This document shows positions 35,702 to 47,000 of a DNA stretch of 64,000 nucleotides, piece by piece. Source of the DNA: Acanthacorydalis orientalis (Eukaryota; Arthropoda; Insecta; Megaloptera; Corydalidae); contig CM068315.1 of the NCBI GenBank assembly GCA_034766995.1, forward strand, positions 20,917,844 through 20,981,843, read 5' to 3'. A model generated the notes under the pieces. It was not told the origin of the DNA and searched no databases. It saw only the letters and a program-made list of their open reading frames with translations. The first letter of the stretch is position 1; every line of letters starts with the position of its first letter. The translations under genes were made by a program, and so were the position numbers.

Positions 35702-35796
35702 ACGGTATTTAGCAAATATATGCAATACGAGCGAAGTAAGAGGAAAGAGCCTAGAATCGGCGAAAGTAGAGAGTGAGGGCAAAGCACCCTCCTAGC

Positions 35797-36420
35797 TGTT
35801 TTAATGCAGACGCTTACGTACTTTATGTAATCAAATATTGTGATAAACATATGGATTTATATTATTTATTTACTCTTTGATTAAAGTGTTTTTCATAATT
35901 TTCTGCTTCACGTTTTAAAAATTAAGTAAATAAAATACTTTCATATTATAAATATGTATTAAAAAACTTTATAAAATAATAAAACCACTCAGAATGCATC
36001 AACCTGTTCCTGCCATACTTGATACGACAATGAACGGTCATCGATGGAAAGATTAATGACAAAAGTAATTAAACTATCCACAACCTCACATTCACAGACT
36101 GATGCTCCAACTCATCATCATGGCTGCATCTACTCCACGTTAGTGTAGAGAGCATGCGAAGATCAACTACAGAAATGATCCTGTGAAGTACGATCTTAAA
36201 TTTGTTTCAGGCCTAGAGAATATTAAAAAGAATTGAGGTGCTATATACATGTGAGAGATATCGTGCAATGACATTTATTACATTTCCTTTCTTAATAAAG
36301 TGTACATTACTTGTACCTAAGAATAACATAAAATCAATGAAAATCTGTAAAAAAAAATATATAAAAATATAATAAGTTATTAGAACTAAGTATTATGTAA
36401 AAATTAAAATATAATTAATT
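35797..36420 (+). repeat. R repeat, copy a
   Basis: Contains the family core CACTCAGAATGCATCAACCT, GACAATGAACGGTCATCGAT, CCAACTCATCATCATGGCTG, TCCACGTTAGTGTAGAGAGC and GAGAGATATCGTGCAATGAC. No ORF. The family is described under findings. Confidence 0.85.
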
Positions 36421-36722
36421 ATTTTTAATGTTTAGAGATAAAACAATAAACTATTATTTTATGGATTTAATATTATCTTTTTATATTGTAAGGTAAGAAT
36501 ATGTATATTCTGTTTCACTTTGAGCATGAGAAATAAAATTTATCAAAAGTTTCAAACACTATAGAAGCATAATACAGAACTAATAAAATGTTCCTCAAGA
36601 CGTGAAACAAGTAATTATATCATAAAAAAAGAATAGCTGAAATTATCATTGATGATGTGGATGATTTTTAGAATACGGTAAAATTAAACTTTCTTAACTA
36701 AGATATGAAAACACTGGGTAAA

Positions 36723-36725
<3 letters not shown>

Positions 36726-36780
<55 letters not shown>

Positions 36781-36796
36781 TATATATTATATATTA
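36726..36796. repeat. (TA)n microsatellite
   Basis: TA tract grading into TATATT repeats. The other copy of the duplication lacks it. Confidence 0.96.
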
Positions 36797-37079
36797 TATA
36801 CATTTCACGTAAAAGTTTAAGTAAAAATGAATTTCAATTAAAATATTTTAAAAGAATTCATATTACAATAGAATGCATTTAAAAGTAAGAAGTAAAGTGA
36901 CCTAAAATTATTTTTATTGTATTCAATATCATTAATTTTCACCCTTTACTTATTCAATGCATGTATTTATATAATTATAGTGAATACTACTTTTAAAAAT
37001 AACAATTTCAAATTAAATCGTCGTTTAATTAATAATATACTAATAATAATATTGAGATGAAAGTCATATTTTGGCTGAT

Positions 37080-37310
37080 AATTCGCTCTTATGTGTTGAT
37101 AAAGTTATGTGTACGTGTGTGCAAAGCATGATGTATAGAAATAAATATCTCGTTATGACTGAGAAACACCTTGCTGAGCGGATCCAATCGTGAAGCACGA
37201 CTCCGTTTATTCACCTAATTGTTATTCGGTGATGGTAATGCGTATTTCATTACACTGCTACTGTGACATATAATCTTCTCTTAAACCAGACGTGGAATAA
37301 GATACAAACT
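37080..37310. other. Complex block within the duplication, copy 1
   Basis: Non-repetitive, less AT-rich, with CCTAATTGTTATTCGGTGAT and GGTAATGCGTATTTCATTAC conserved almost exactly at 58015-58055 in copy 2. It may be a duplicated regulatory element or simply a transposon internal region. Confidence 0.35.
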
Positions 37311-37571
37311 ACTAGTTGAACATTTTTATATATTCTGATGTAATCATAACTATTGTCACAATGAAAAATTTTAAATACTGAATTTGAAATCAATGTATTG
37401 CAATTCTGCTCAAAGTGTGAATTTTCATTTAAAGGAGTGAAGTGTTAAAAACTTAAATATTTCCAAATTAATTTCTTTCTAAAATAAAAAAAGATATTCT
37501 TTTCTTCCAGTGACTTAAATTCTTTTTAGAATCTTATATTGTTTTTATTTTTTTTATAATTTATTTGATTG

Positions 37572-37652
37572 TTATATCGGTAGGAAAATAATTGCAGTTT
37601 TTGTTATGAATTTGAAGGACATAAACCGTAATTATTTTTCTATCGACCTAAT
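37572..37652. mobile_element. 81-bp mini mariner (family 1 terminal repeats only)
   Basis: The ends (TCGGTAGGAAAATAATTGCA and CGTAATTATTTTTCTATCGA) are family 1 terminal repeats with only about 30 bp between them, including GAATTTGAAGGACATAAACC from the right end. Present in both copies of the duplication, so it predates it. Confidence 0.8.
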
Positions 37653-38060
37653 ATTTAGCATCAAACAAATAAATTTGAAATCGACTATTCAATACGAATT
37701 AAAAATTAAATTCTAATCAAAAATTGAACCAATATATGAACATATTCCGCCACAAAGTCGTCTGATTAAAAAAATCCAATTTTAAAAGAAAGTATAGGTT
37801 GACAGTTCATAAGGCAAAAATAGTGAAATCATTTTAAAAGAATAGAAATAAAATAAAAATGTGTAGAATTAAAAATCAGTTGAAAAATACCAAATGCAGT
37901 TGCCAACCAAATGAACACGTTTTAATTACATTTAAATTTTTTTTCGTTTCATAAATTCTTTTTGATTTCAGTATCCAACAGCCGTAAGAACGCTATCATA
38001 TATATCTTACAACGCAATAGTGATGAGTCCAAGAGTTCGTTGCTTTCATAAAAGTTTGAC

Positions 38061-39020
38061 AAATGAATTTGAAATGTTCCATATATTAGACCTTTGAGAA
38101 TGATGGCATTTCCATTGATTTGATTTGTGCACTAGCATTATCAAAAATAATCAGTTATTTAACATTTTTGAATTAGATTTTTTTTGATTGAGGCGAGTGA
38201 AAATTCATTTGTGAATATAATATAATATCTTTTAAAGCGATAACAAAATAATAAACAATGATTTTTTTCCGTAACAAGAGTGACTGTCCTACAATAATAC
38301 AAATTTAAGAATTTTAATAATTAACAAGATTACTCAAGTGACATAATTTAATTATTTATCATATAAAATTAAATCATTTTAGAAACTCATGGTATTACAG
38401 ACGAATAAGTTAACAACAATAGAAAAAAAAACTTAAACACATAAGGTACTTGAGTATTTTACCGTGAAAACTATTTTAAAGTCTTATTAGCATGAAAGTA
38501 ACACCTTAGGATTATTCATTGGATTACTATATTTGTTTAACACACATATCTTGAATTATGTTAATGTCCAAACTACTGTACAATATTGAATTTTTTTAAT
38601 AACTATAAAATGTTTCCTTCGCAAAAAGAACAAATTTTCCAGTGAAATATTTCTATTTTAGAAACAGAGACAATACAGTTGTAACTATTTTTTAACACTA
38701 GAGAGAGGCGATTCAAAGCCAAAATACAGCGGTCAATCAATAGAATCTATTATATATTTTATTTAATATAGTAGTCTGTAACAGTATATTTGTTGAAATA
38801 TAAAACTGCTGCTCACTTAATTATCTAGAGTGTACAGAAAATATCAATGTATATTTAAATTTAGCACAACACTGTACTAATTTATCCTTTCATTAACCTT
38901 ACAAAATACAAGTCTCTTTTCTGGTCAAAAATATTCAATAATTAATTGTTGATTATGTTTGGTTGTTGATTATGCGCTTGTTAATACGGATGTCATTTTT
39001 AGAGAATTAAGATACAGAAA
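38061..39020. other. AT-rich stretch without a gene
   Basis: Nothing recognised beyond the weak AT-rich motif near 38140-38190 shared with other spacers. Confidence 0.4.
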
Positions 39021-39024
39021 AACA

Positions 39025-40007
39025 TTAGGTTGGTAGAAAAAATATTGGGTGAAAATCTCGCGCATTGGAAGTGAAACTTTTTATTACCATTTTTTAAATA
39101 TCAAAATCAAGAATTAGGTTGCCATAAAAATATAAATGTTTTGATATTTGACAACTAACCTCCGCATTTAATGTTTGGTCGATATGGAAATTATTTTGTA
39201 GACTAGTTTTGCAAATATAACAAATTTTCATTGATTTTACTGATAGGTCCATTACAATAGGTAGAAAATTAGCGTTTTGCTACATAAAATATGTACAAGA
39301 AATAATAACAAATGGCAAAAGTATAATTCTGTGCAAGTGTATCCGACATGCGTCAGTGACCGCAAAACATTACGTTGTGCAATTGGGGGTGAGAATAGTA
39401 ATTGTCGCTAGCTAAATATTCACAGATTTGAAAAACGAGCTAGTACAGTGCAACATACTTAACTCCGATTGCAGTTTTTAGGGTTTGTTTGCACCTGTGA
39501 AATCAATGAGCCCGTAGCGTTTGGAGTAGTCCTGCGCACAAAACAAAACACACTCTACCTACGGACAGTACGGACTGCGCAAGCGCGTGACTTATACGAG
39601 GTAGACAGAGTAGGAACGTGTCCTTCTCACTCCACTCACTGCTTCTTGGTGGGGGAAGCGTTTCACTTTTTCGTATCGCCCGAGCAAATTTACACCGCGG
39701 TTATAAAAGTTTCACTTCAAAAATAATTGCGATTTACGATATTCAAATTCAAATACATTTTTAATGGCATTGTTTAGTTTAGGAGCAGTTTCTCTTGCTT
39801 TACCACCCGTTTTGAACTCATAAAAAAATGCTGTTATTTTCTTCTTTTTCATCTTTAATTCAATATCTCAATTTGAAGAAAAATTAACGAAAACCAAAAG
39901 TCGATGTTACCAAAACACAGACATGAACACGATAAAATAACACTTTCATGAAATAATTAAGGTTAGAATTCAGAAGAAAAATCGTATTTATTTTCCTACC
40001 AACCTAA
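39025..40007 (-). mobile_element. mariner family 1, deleted copy split by another element
   Basis: The left terminal repeat TTAGGTTGGTAGAAAAAATA is at 39025. Mariner sequence resumes at 39721 (AAATAATTGCGATTTACG) and runs to the right end, inward TTAGGTTGGTAGGAAAATAA, at 40007. Minus coding remnants include K-K-K-I-T-A-F-F-Y-E-F-K-T-G-G-K-A-R-E-T-A (near 39790). Even without the insert only about 330 bp remain, so the second helix and the DDE domain are gone. Confidence 0.8.
39065..39720. mobile_element. Nested element with about 22-bp terminal inverted repeats
   Basis: Left TTGGAAGTGAAACTTTTTAT and, inward from the right, TTGAAGTGAAACTTTTATAA form an inverted pair. The sequence between has no similarity to mariner and is less AT-rich at 39330-39720. 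It separates the two halves of the mariner. An 85-codon ORF (39469-39726) has no known domain, so it is presumably non-autonomous. About 20 bp between the mariner repeat and the left end are unexplained. Superfamily unknown. Confidence 0.68.
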
Positions 40008-40634
40008 TATATACCTTAGCAATATATAAATCTGTACTTAAATATTTTCCAGTACGTTAGTGTTTTAGAGATAGTATTACCATAAAAGAAATAATCAATT
40101 ATTAAATATGTTTGATGAAAAAAATTTTTTTGTATGTGAATTAATTGAAAAAGTCATTTATAAAAGTGAATTAGCCACGGCGCTAGAACTTTTCTTACAT
40201 AGTATTACACTGCATAGTGATTTACAGCGTCTGGAAAAAAGTAAACTATATCATTAGACGTTTACTATTAAAAAATCTAAGATTCAAAGGTTGTCCTTTG
40301 CAAAGTAGTATCTTTTAGGTCTAATATGCTTCTCCATCCTTCCTGAAGAAAGAAGGTCAAATTTATAAAAAAGGTCAGAGCATATTTCAACTCTTTTCAT
40401 TGTTTACCCGTGGTTTAGAATTCTCGCGCATCATTCTTATCTACACACCTTCTTCATACCCTAATCGTTGATCAAGATCTTTTGAATTGATTTCTTATTT
40501 ATGTATAATATCTCAGCCACCTTTATATTAGCCAAACAGTCAAAATCATTTTGTACCAATTTTCTCAATTTGTAATGCTTTTACGGTTTCGGTTCACCTG
40601 ACTGTACCAGTATCTACTTGATCATTCAAAAATA
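40008..40634. other. AT-rich stretch without a gene
   Basis: Nothing recognised. Confidence 0.4.
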
Positions 40635-40642
40635 CTTTATAC

Positions 40643-41058
40643 CAATGGCCTTCAAACTTTGACGACTCGCGGAACCCTTAAGATTATTTTTTTGCGGAAC
40701 CCCTACCATTCCCAGAAAAATCAAGATACCCCAATACATACCCCACAAGTTTTAATAATCAAGCATCTTGCATGACCAAATTTTATTATTTATATCTGAT
40801 TGAGTGGGATCGTAATATATACTCATAAATAGAGTTTTAATACATAATAGGTTTAAATATAGTTTTAGTGTACGATAAATAGGTAATAATAGGTGATTAT
40901 ACAAATAAAAGAAATTATTATGAATTAACTATTTTGAATTTTCAACTTTTCTGGGTTTTTTAAGAAAATTCTTTCAAATTTTGACATTGATTCGCGAAAA
41001 TCCTGAAGAGGTTGCCCAGAATCCCACGGTTTTGCGAAACACACTTCGAAGAACACTG
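40643..41058. mobile_element. hAT-type MITE (416 bp) with perfect 8-bp target duplication
   Basis: CTTTATAC stands at 40635-40642 and again at 41059-41066. The element starts CAATGGCCTTCAAACTTTG and ends, inward from the right, CAGTGTTCTTCGAAGTGTG, the CAGTG-type termini of hAT elements. Subterminal CGCGGAACCC and GGTTTTGCGAAACAC also echo each other, as in many hAT MITEs. No coding capacity. The 8-bp duplication fixes the boundaries. Confidence 0.88.
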
Positions 41059-41639
41059 CTTTATACCAAGTATGCATCTCAAATAATAAAACGTGAAAAA
41101 ACCTTACATCACCACAGGATAATTTTTACATAATGGAAGTTTCAAGTACGATTTTCTTGAATTTGAAAATATATCTTAATGCGCAGTTTTAAATTTCTGC
41201 TATATATTTTCGTCAACGGTGATAAAATATGTTCTATACAAAGGGACATAATACAAACATTACTTATTCTATCCTAACACTTCTGAGAGCATTTACTGAG
41301 ACCAGCAAAGACAACATCAAATAACTGTGTAATTAGTTATAATAGAATTATATCGTAAGGTAATTGTATTTTCTCTTTTTATCCCTTAGATTCGTAAATC
41401 ATATGAAAAAAAGGATTTATTTATTATCCAATATTGTACAAAACATAACTTATTCAACTATATTTTAACTCTCTATTAGTCTATTCAATGTCTCTATTGT
41501 TAACACAACATTCAATCGAATCCAGCCCTGTCATCCAAGAACTCAATCTCTCTTGTATTCCATTTCGAATGTTACATTATACGTATAAAGTCTTTAACAC
41601 CGGCGACAAGACTTTAATGACTTATAAATATGTGAAAAG

Positions 41640-41965
41640 TATTTGTTAAGAGAAAAAAACGTGCGCAACGTTAAAGACCACCGAGCAGCAGCAGCTGGGT
41701 TGAATAAACTGTTTAAAAAATATTACAGCGGCGACGACTCGATTAAAATGGATTTAGCGATGCGATGTGCAGAGCTGTGCGGTAATTCGAACGACAGATA
41801 CAGCAATCAAAATGATATTTAATTTCACATAAAGCAGGGAATTACGTTAATGATAATTAACATTGTCGTTAATTTTCAATTTTCGCATGTGAACGTAGCA
41901 CGGTGATGAACTTCGTGTCGCGAGTGAGTGAACGATGTGACTTGTTTTATTTTGTTTCGATTAAG
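41640..41965. other. Unique, less AT-rich island, candidate regulatory DNA
   Basis: Complex sequence with CAGCAGCAGCTG near 41685 and a cluster of TTAAT/ATTAA homeodomain-like sites at 41845-41885. No long ORF. Resembles a conserved non-coding element; conservation untested. Confidence 0.35.
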
Positions 41966-42011
41966 TACTGTTTTTCGCTCTATATTCAGTGGATACTGAC
42001 ATAATTTTAAT

Positions 42012-42014
<3 letters not shown>

Positions 42015-42090
<76 letters not shown>
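42015..42090. repeat. (TA)n microsatellite
   Basis: TA tract with one TTTA interruption. Confidence 0.96.
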
Positions 42091-42091
<1 letters not shown>

Positions 42092-42512
42092 TCATCTGAG
42101 CGTACATTGCGATAATTGAAAAACGCAATTTAATTTATTAATAGATAACTATAAGAAATATCTATTTTCTTATTTCTATTTAATGAAAACAATATTCCCA
42201 TTATTTTCTAAAACAATAGTTCAACTTTTTGCAAATCATTTAACACAAATACATACTATGTAATATAGTAATATTCTTAAACGTCTTAAACTTATTTATA
42301 GAATACACTTGGAAAACATATTGAATTTTTCTCTCTCAAAAAGTACAAAAACTTTTGATCAACAATGATCAAAATAAATGATTATTGTTCATATATAATT
42401 GTTACTTATTCACATTTAGACGGTAATGTCATTACGCTCAGCAAACTAAGATCAAAAAAAAAATACATTTTTCAATATATTTGTGCTTCGAGGTTGATAA
42501 TCTCGGTATAAA
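42091..42512. other. AT-rich stretch without a gene
   Basis: Nothing recognised except a small imperfect inverted repeat around 42360-42400 (ATGATCA and TGATTATTGTTCAT). Confidence 0.4.
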
Positions 42513-42515
42513 ATA

Positions 42516-43086
42516 TTACGTTGGAAGGAAAATAATTGCAATGTTTTATTTTCAGAACTCTAACCTTAATTTTTTTCAATGAAAGTATCATATCATCGTG
42601 TTAGTGTTAATATCATTTTAAAGTTCATTTTCGGTCTGTATTTTAGTAACATCGGCTTTGATTTTATTATTAATTTTGGTTCAAACAGCTATTGAATTAA
42701 AGGTGGAAAAGAAGAAAATAAGAGCATTTTTATATGAGTTCAGAACGGGTGGTAAAGCAGCAAAAACTGCTCGAAAACTAAACGATGTTTTTGATACGGG
42801 CACTGTAAAGGAACGTATGATTCAATGGTGGTTCCAAAAATTTCGTGCTTGGGACAAGACTCTTGAAGTTGAGGAAGGTCACAGGCGTCTTTCTTCAGTT
42901 CATAACTACCAACTGAAGACATTAGTTGAATTAGAACCAAGCACAACAACTCGGGAGCTTGCACAAGAGTTAGTCGTTAGTCATCCAACAGTTCTAGATC
43001 ACTTAAAACAGCTAGGAAAATCAAAAAAGTAAAAATGTATGTGAATTTGAAGATCATAAGCAGCAATTATTTTCGTATCTACCTAA
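42516..43086 (+). mobile_element. mariner family 1, internally deleted, best-preserved copy
   Basis: The ends are TTACGTTGGAAGGAAAATAA and, inward from the right, TTAGGTAGATACGAAAATAA. At 571 bp it is almost the same length as the copies at 26543 (568 bp) and 29024 (572 bp), so the three represent one non-autonomous lineage. The intact ORF is in the next entry. Confidence 0.9.
42658..43032 (+). pseudogene. Intact N-terminal mariner ORF lacking the catalytic domain
   Basis: A 124-codon open frame. Residues about 19-60 form the first helix-turn-helix (I-R-A-F-L-Y-E-F-R-T-G-G-K-A-A-K-T-A-R through E-R-M-I-Q-W-W-F-Q-K-F). About 65-80 are the acidic linker (L-E-V-E-E-G-H-R-R-L-S-S), and 84-120 the second helix-turn-helix (T-T-T-R-E-L-A-Q-E-L then S-H-P-T-V-L-D-H-L-K-Q-L). 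The first residues before V-E-K-K-K are probably leader and the family start may lie inside. Full mariner transposases are about 345 residues; here the frame ends just before the catalytic half. It resembles the DNA-binding part of Hsmar1/SETMAR-type proteins. An open frame of this kind could encode a terminal-repeat-binding repressor, but no evidence of expression is visible. Confidence 0.8.
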
Positions 43087-43296
43087 TAGAATTGCCATAA
43101 ATATGTACATAAGTAACAGTAAATGTTTCGTATGGGAGTAGCACTTCCGACTTAATATAGAAATAAGTAGTGAGAACTCGACCCCTTTTTAATTTAATGA
43201 AAAGAAGTCTGTTCTTATTTTAAATTTTTATTGATAGTGAATAAAGGTACGTTATAAGTTAAACCTAACGTGATTTGGATACTGACTTACTTAGAG

Positions 43297-44165
43297 CAAA
43301 TCAAAATCAAAATCAAAAATAATTTCATTGATCTGAATAAAAAATACAGTGTAATAGTACACTGATGAGATACGGAATTGGGTCCGGGATATAATCCTTG
43401 GCTTTTAAGCCGGTTTTGAAAGGAAGATAGGAGTTATATACGGAGATTTAGGTAAGCTTACGAGTTGGAATGCCGGGGAAAAAGTTTCATAAAACCGGCG
43501 ACGGCAGTATACGTTGTTTACAAAACTTAAAAACTAACATAAAACTTAAGAACTAACATGCAAGACAATTGACAAACATGCATACACAACAAAAAAATAT
43601 ATAAAGAAACAAAGTAAACAACCTCCCAAAGCAAGGTCTGGGAGCGAGAACGTCATTTCCGCGACGTGAAGTGTGAACGGATCACGCACTAAACACAGCA
43701 CTAGCAAGGCAATGTATATGAAGCACTCAATGCACTGGTGTAGAAGTTTGAGTCAAAGTTTAAATGTCATGAACACACTAGCGAGATGCAGGGCACGCGT
43801 CTCAAAGACTGACTTCATGAGGAAGCAGCTTCTTCATTGCCATCTTTGAGAGGGTCAACCTCGTCCTCGGAAGTGGATCGATGGTGCTCCTGACGTGCAC
43901 ACTGATGTGCTTGGCGCACCTCGCTGAGTAGTTCCGGTAGGTGTGTTCCACGAAATCGGAGATTGTCCTAAGCTGCAGAGACGATGCAGCTCTGTGATGG
44001 GAGTGCTGATCGGCAGGTCGATGATCTGCCGAAGGCATTTGTTCTGAAGTACTTGAAACTTCCTCCAGTTGTTTTGGCAGATGGGCAGCCACACGGGGAC
44101 AGCGTACAGACTTAGAGCATGGCGTGGTCGACTTATGTATCGTTTCGAGAGACATGACAATTACA
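43297..44165 (-). mobile_element. Jockey-like LINE, 3' fragment with short-repeat tail
   Basis: Minus translation from 44160 gives L-Y-A-V-P-V-W, then K-F-Q-V-L-Q-N-K-C-L-R-Q-I-I-D-L-P and S-T-P-I-T-E-L-H, the signature just after the reverse transcriptase in Jockey-type ORF2 proteins. A frameshift near 43960 moves the reading to a frame with V-E-H-T-Y-R-N-Y-S, ending near 43790. A roughly 490-bp 3' region follows and ends in three ATTTTG repeats (43298-43320, minus sense). The RT and endonuclease are missing through 5' truncation. Confidence 0.82.
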
Positions 44166-45310
44166 GTTCCAGGTATTATTTTCTTTTGTTACAATACTAA
44201 AGATTCAAAACTATCAGTTTACAATATATGACAAATTAAAATATTTTTGGACCTTTTGACACTGAATAATAGAAGCAAGTTTACGAGACCTGACCCTTTT
44301 GAATAAAGACAGCGTTTTTTCATACCTTTCAATTACTCTAGATGTAATTCTACGTTTGGTTAATTAATTTTGAAATTGGAATTTCCATGTTAATAACAAG
44401 ATTTCAAAAATAACTAAATAGATAAACAAATATAAACATAAATTTTCAACGGTAAAAATTGATCAATCCATCTTTATTGAACATTTTTAATTAGAAAAGT
44501 TTTATTAATTTGTTGGATAAAACAATAATTAATTTGTGAAAGTAAATTTTTGTTGTAAAAAATTGTTCAAATTGTATTGTAATCCAAATCAATGTTTCCA
44601 AATATTTCTAACATATTATTCCATGTATTATTCCCAATATTTTCCATATATCTCCCAATGCATAGTTTTAGTCCTCATCATTCTCTAAGATCAATTAAGG
44701 TTCTGTCTTCCAATATTAGTTTGGGTACATTAGTGATCATAAAATAGATTTTATAAAATTAATTTTAATTTATGCTGTGTATCTATTTAAACATTAACCT
44801 TACTCTCGTCGTAGTGTGTGTCGCAACTGTATTTAACTAATATCCTGTTCATGATTAAAGAACTAACTGGCTATTTCGAAGCACTAAGATATTGAGCACT
44901 TTTCGTGAAATACAGACATGGTCACTTCTCGAAATGCAGCTAATGAAACTCCATGTTCCACTAAAGCTCCCTATAATTGGCCTAAAATTTGATTTTAATT
45001 CTGTTTTATGTTCGTTTATATTTGTTTTAATTGTGGTGTCAGATTTTAATTGACTATTAGATTACTAATTTTTTTAAGTTATAAAAGGTTTTTATGCTAT
45101 AGTATTTCTTCGAGATTAGGATGTAGATTAAAACAGAGCTATGTCATAATCTGAAGTCATTATTCTTCAAGCTACTTCTTTTCTGCACTACTCTTAGGTA
45201 TGGTTCCTTATTTTGTTAAAATACTAATATATTCAAATAATTTTTTGATTTATTGATTTGGGAGGGCCGTAGTCTACTATCAATTTAAACTACGCTTGTT
45301 AACTCTGTAT
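44166..45310. other. AT-rich stretch without a gene
   Basis: Nothing recognised. Confidence 0.4.
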
Positions 45311-45316
45311 CAGCTA

Positions 45317-46172
45317 CCAGGTTTATTTTTTGAGTATGGTAAAAAAGGAAGTTTAACACCGTTTTTTGAAAAAAATCGATTTAATTAATTCTCAACATAG
45401 TTTCTATTGAGAGCTGTACACGTGATCGAACGAGTTTTCAATTTTTTATCTCACCGGAAAAATAGCTTTTCTCAAAGACTGCATTGACGGCGACGATAAC
45501 ATTATCATTTGAGAAGAATTTCTTCCCATCGAGCCAAATTATCAAGTTTGGGAAAAGTAATAAGTTGCATGGAGCCAATTCCAGAAAATAGGGTGGATGA
45601 GGAATTAATTCAAAACCTAATTCGTGTAATTTTGCCATTTCGACGATCAATTTATGGGACAGCACGTTGCTCTCCTTTTAAACGGTCCAATAATGTTGCA
45701 TAATAGGCTGGTGTTACTGTTTTTTCCTTCGTTAAATAGTCGATCAGTATGATTCCTAGGGAATTCCAAAAACAGTGGTCATTACCTTTCCAGCCGACAA
45801 AACGGTCTTCGCCTTTTTTGGTCCACTTTCACCAGTCGTTGTACACTGCTTTGACTACTACTTCGACTCATATGTGTACTGAATGGATCCAGGTTTCATT
45901 CACGGTAACGAATAGATACAAAATGGCCTGTGGATTGCGAATAAACATCGCCAAATACTGGATTCGAAATGTCCTTTCGTGTGACTTTTTGGTCGACAGT
46001 CAACAATCGGAACACCCATCCCGCACATAGTTTTATCTTGTACAATTTTTCGTGCAGGATATGCGCACTCATTCAGTTGAGATGCCTGTAGTCTTAGTAA
46101 TCTCACGAATTTTCACTCAGTTGTTTTCATTAATGATATCAGTGATTTTTTCAACGATTCCGTCGTGGTGTC
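45317..46172 (-). mobile_element. mariner family 2, N-terminally truncated
   Basis: Left end GTTTATTTTTTGAGTATGGT is the degraded C-terminal-side repeat. Minus coding remnants run from the second helix-turn-helix (46170) through a W-V-x-x-L-L-T-V-D-like linker (near 46010), a D1-like region at 45880, and G-K-V-M. A 75-codon ORF (45438-45665) ends in P-Y-F-L-E-L-A-P-C-N-L-L-L-F-P-N-L, where the third Asp has become Asn and the SPDLAP motif is altered. The N-terminal 60 residues and left half of the element are missing. Unlike the 1360 and 19262 copies it keeps the linker, so it is not of the deleted subfamily. Confidence 0.82.
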
Positions 46173-46413
46173 GTTAAGTGGATAAAATTTAACATATGCC
46201 ATGAAAATAAATGATAAGTTCATATTTTTGACATGATTATGAAAGTTATTTTATCATTTGTGCAATTCTGTTTGGTATAAAATTCTACAATATATAATTA
46301 AAAAATTACCAAAACTGTATAAAAACAAAAAGGTAATTCTTTGTTTACTGAATATATTCAGATATATCTTTTGAAAAGAAAATATAATTCAAAAATAATA
46401 CGTTTGCTTTTCA

Positions 46414-46414
<1 letters not shown>

Positions 46415-46451
<37 letters not shown>
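46415..46451. repeat. (TA)n microsatellite
   Basis: Pure TA tract. Confidence 0.95.
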
Positions 46452-46452
<1 letters not shown>

Positions 46453-46689
46453 CATATACGTTAAATGAATATAATGAACGAAACGAGGAAAATTTGGTAC
46501 TAGTTGACAGTAACTTATATTTCATGTGATACAAACGACCTGCTCTACATGCTCGAAACACAATTCTAGAATCTCGTCTGTTCACAAGCAAATAAATTAC
46601 AACTCGCAAATAAATTAAGTCGGAAACTTACAACCTCTTTGAAACACTAAACTTGAGTTAATTCTAACGATGACGACATATGTATGTAT

Positions 46690-47000
46690 ATGGATATGTG
46701 TGTGTATATATATGAGCGTATACAGAGTATAGAGCAAGCAACCGTACATCTATTTATCCAGTAGAAAATAGTTACTGTACAGACACGTGATACTAACTGC
46801 TAATGACAGTGTAGAGATCGGACGTTCGGTTCCCTGTGTGACACGTGTCATGAGCGTACGGCGTGTAATAAGACATTTATACCCGGCAGGAGATATCGGA
46901 CGAGAAGCGGTAGTTTGGTAGTTAGTTTGTTAGTTGCTCGGAACATAATTCGTGGTGTTTGTTGCGAATCGATTTTAAAAGCTGCACAAACTGTGAACAA
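46690..47000. promoter_or_regulatory. Possible promoter or regulatory island
   Basis: A non-repetitive, less AT-rich block with ACACGTGTCATGAGCGTACG, TTTATACCCGG and a GGTAGTTAGTTTGTTAGTTG run followed by CGAATCG. Its composition resembles arthropod promoter or 5'UTR sequence, but no coding exon follows and no core-promoter set is clear. Low confidence. Confidence 0.22.

Larger units (their letters stand above)
35797..38060 (+). repeat. 2.2-kb dispersed duplication, copy 1
   Basis: Aligns collinearly with 56740-58935. It includes R repeat copy a (to about 36420), AT-rich filler, a (TA)n tract at 36726-36796 absent from copy 2, a complex block at 37080-37310, a mini mariner at 37572-37652, and a final block ending ACAGCCGTAAGAACG then GAGTCCAAGAG at about 38045. 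Similarity is high by eye (long runs with occasional substitutions), uniform enough for a single duplication. Confidence 0.88.

Noticed and set aside
39469..39726. 85-codon ORF as a host gene
   Set aside because: It lies inside the nested TIR element, runs into the terminal repeat and has no recognisable domain.
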